Positions 5,588 through 6,232 of a stretch of DNA of 6,232 nt are shown here, in pieces. The DNA lies in contig JAHFDU010000243.1 in NCBI GenBank assembly GCA_023248835.1, positions 1 to 6,232 of the forward strand. The letters run 5' to 3'. Source of the stretch: Myxococcales bacterium (GTDB lineage Bacteria > Myxococcota_A > Polyangia > Palsa-1104). The notes under the pieces were generated by a model. It saw only the letters and a list, made by a program, of their open reading frames with translations. It was not told where the DNA came from and did no database searches. Made by a program: the position numbers and the translations under genes. How positions within the stretch are numbered: the first letter of the stretch is position 1; each line of letters begins with the position of its first letter.

Positions 5588-5608
5588 GGTGCACCAATGG
5601 TGCACCAA
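5588..5608. repeat. Tandem GGTGCACC palindromes, 11 bp apart
   Basis: GGTGCACCAA occurs at 5588-5597 and again at 5599-5608, one base between. Each copy contains the perfect 8-bp palindrome GGTGCACC. The 11-base period is one helical turn, so two protein dimers could bind the same DNA face. The pair sits 30 bases past the tRNA terminator and about 50 bases upstream of the 5657 start. An operator or a recombinase arm-type site are the two readings I consider. Confidence 0.5.
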
Positions 5609-5656
5609 GGCATGAAAAAGCCGCAGCCCGCTCGCCGTTTTTCAAGAGGGCGACAA

Positions 5657-5941
5657 ATGAAAAATCTTTCCGACGATGATTTTGCCAAATTGGCGGAGGT
5701 CCAAGCCATGCAGCTCAACCAGCTGGCAGCCGACATTCGACGCGGGCATGGCAACCGTATATTAGTTTCGCCGATCACGAATCAGCCCTTCTTTTTCAAG
5801 CTCGGCAAGAAACGACAGCATGTGACTGTGCGCGACCTGGCGGAGTCCTTGTGTGCGCCTACCAAACTGACGACTGCCTGGCGCGAAGCCATGATGGACG
5901 ATCGGATCAGCCTGACAAAAGCAAATGTCCAGCGCCTTTAG
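5657..5941 (+). CDS. Orphan hypothetical protein
   Basis: 94 residues, not recognised. The reading frame opens earlier at 5597, but the ATG at 5657 is preferred because GAGGG lies six bases upstream and the first ATG falls inside the GGTGCACC repeats. MKNLSDDDFAKLAEVQAMQL begins with an acidic segment and a probable amphipathic helix. A middle part (ILVSPITNQPFFFKLGKKRQ, residues 35-54) looks like short strands, and a basic C-terminal half continues with VTVRDLAESL (57-66) and a second helix-rich stretch. There is no signal peptide, membrane segment or cysteine pattern; the only cysteine is C67. It stands alone after the tRNA terminator, which fits cargo of an element inserted near the tRNA genes, but no recombinase is visible to support that. 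A real gene is likely but not certain. Confidence 0.55.
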   Translation: MKNLSDDDFAKLAEVQAMQLNQLAADIRRGHGNRILVSPITNQPFFFKLGKKRQHVTVRDLAESLCAPTKLTTAWREAMMDDRISLTKANVQRL

Positions 5942-6121
5942 GTCGAGACCAAGAGAAGGTTCAACGCACGGAAACGGGTGTCTCCCGAGAAAGCTCTCTT
6001 GCGATGACCCACAAGATTGTCCAATCCTTCCAGCAGAAGTACGTGGTCCGGCGAAAGGGATTTCCGACGAGGGCAGCCTCGGCATGAACAAAGCAATGAG
6101 CGGGCATCCAGCGCAAAGGGC
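5942..6121. other. No supported gene
   Basis: After the stop at 5941 no frame on either strand has a ribosome binding site and start with protein-like sequence. Short frames here (for example ATG 6004 to 6087) are unsupported. A small GAGA-AAGC-TCTC hairpin near 5987-5998 is the only structure seen. I find no terminator or promoter that I can support. Confidence 0.4.
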
Positions 6122-6232
6122 TTAGCCGGCGATCCCAATTTTGACGCCCTTGAATATTTCAGGTCCCTTTACCGTCAGGGCCGCTTGCCACTCGCGACGG
6201 AGGACGACGCGATTCGCCTGGTGATGGCAATT
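6017..6232 (+). other. Open plus-strand frame at right edge, no good start codon
   Basis: This frame is open from 6008 to the window end; its last 40 codons read protein-like (GLAGDPNFDALEYFRSLYRQ followed by an Asp/Glu-rich helix). The only possible start before that part is TTG at 6017, with no Shine-Dalgarno, and the first half (Ser/Arg/Glu-rich) looks non-coding. It is in the same frame as the 5657 gene, separated from it by stops at 5939 and 6005. It could be a decayed 3' extension of that gene, or simply the mirror of a minus-strand gene here. Mutually exclusive with the next entry. Confidence 0.22.
6122..6232 (-). CDS. Possible 3' end of a minus-strand gene entering from the right edge
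   Basis: 36 codons are open from the window edge to a TAA at 6124-6122, ending WQAALTVKGPEIFKGVKIGI-AG. First codon positions are purine-rich and third positions are G/C-rich, slightly better than the opposite strand in the same phase. No start is needed inside the window, which makes it easier to accept than the plus-strand frame. If real, it is convergent with the 5657 gene. Too short for a family assignment. Confidence 0.35.
   Translation of the reverse strand, partial: NCHHQANRVVLRREWQAALTVKGPEIFKGVKIGIAG

Noticed and set aside
6004..6087. Short plus-strand frame starting ATGACCCACAAG
   Set aside because: Only 27 codons, no Shine-Dalgarno, and basic random-looking composition.
5762..6091. 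109-codon minus-strand open frame
   Set aside because: Antisense to the 5657 gene over most of its length, with no ribosome binding site or recognisable features.

Overview
The window looks like chromosomal DNA from a Gram-negative, probably deltaproteobacterial/Myxococcota-type bacterium. The reasons are a moderately high G+C content by eye, a SpeA-type biosynthetic arginine decarboxylase, and two Sec lipoproteins with short signal peptides and low-complexity linkers. One of these lipoproteins resembles repeated 'GDG...NxLG' lipoproteins I associate with Myxococcota. The taxonomic call is inference; nothing here fixes the genus.

Layout, left to right. (1) 1-1588, minus strand: the N-terminal 529 residues of arginine decarboxylase (speA), cut by the left edge. 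(2) 1589-1806: intergenic, with a strong speA ribosome binding site, an 18-bp dyad and a hairpin without a T-tract. (3) 1807-4290, minus strand: a two-gene unit. An unrecognised lipoprotein (3220-4290) is followed after only 9 bases by a lipid-anchored phosphoesterase of the phospholipase C/AcpA acid phosphatase family (1807-3210). (4) 4291-4390: a compact divergent control region with a perfect 15-bp dyad and -10-like boxes on both strands. (5) 4391-4591, plus strand: a 66-residue secreted protein whose eight cysteines have exactly repeated, mirror-symmetric spacing. (6) 4656-5237, plus strand: a secreted DUF1579-like protein. (7) 5259-5558: a long hairpin, then tRNA-Val(UAC) and tRNA-Asp(GUC), ending in a clear intrinsic terminator. 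(8) 5559-6232: a region unlike the left part, with tandem GGTGCACC palindromes, one orphan gene (5657-5941), and a right edge where both strands stay open in complementary phase.

Functionally, the left and middle parts combine polyamine synthesis (speA) with a cell-envelope cluster. Every protein gene from 1807 to 5237 carries an export signal (two lipoproteins, two Sec-secreted proteins), so this section works in the periplasm or outer membrane. The phosphoesterase probably cleaves phosphomonoesters or phospholipid head groups. The partner lipoprotein, the eight-cysteine protein and the DUF1579-like protein have no role I can assign. I see no complete defence system, CRISPR array, insertion sequence or recombinase. 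The most unusual item is the eight-cysteine mini-protein and its candidate leaderless promoter.
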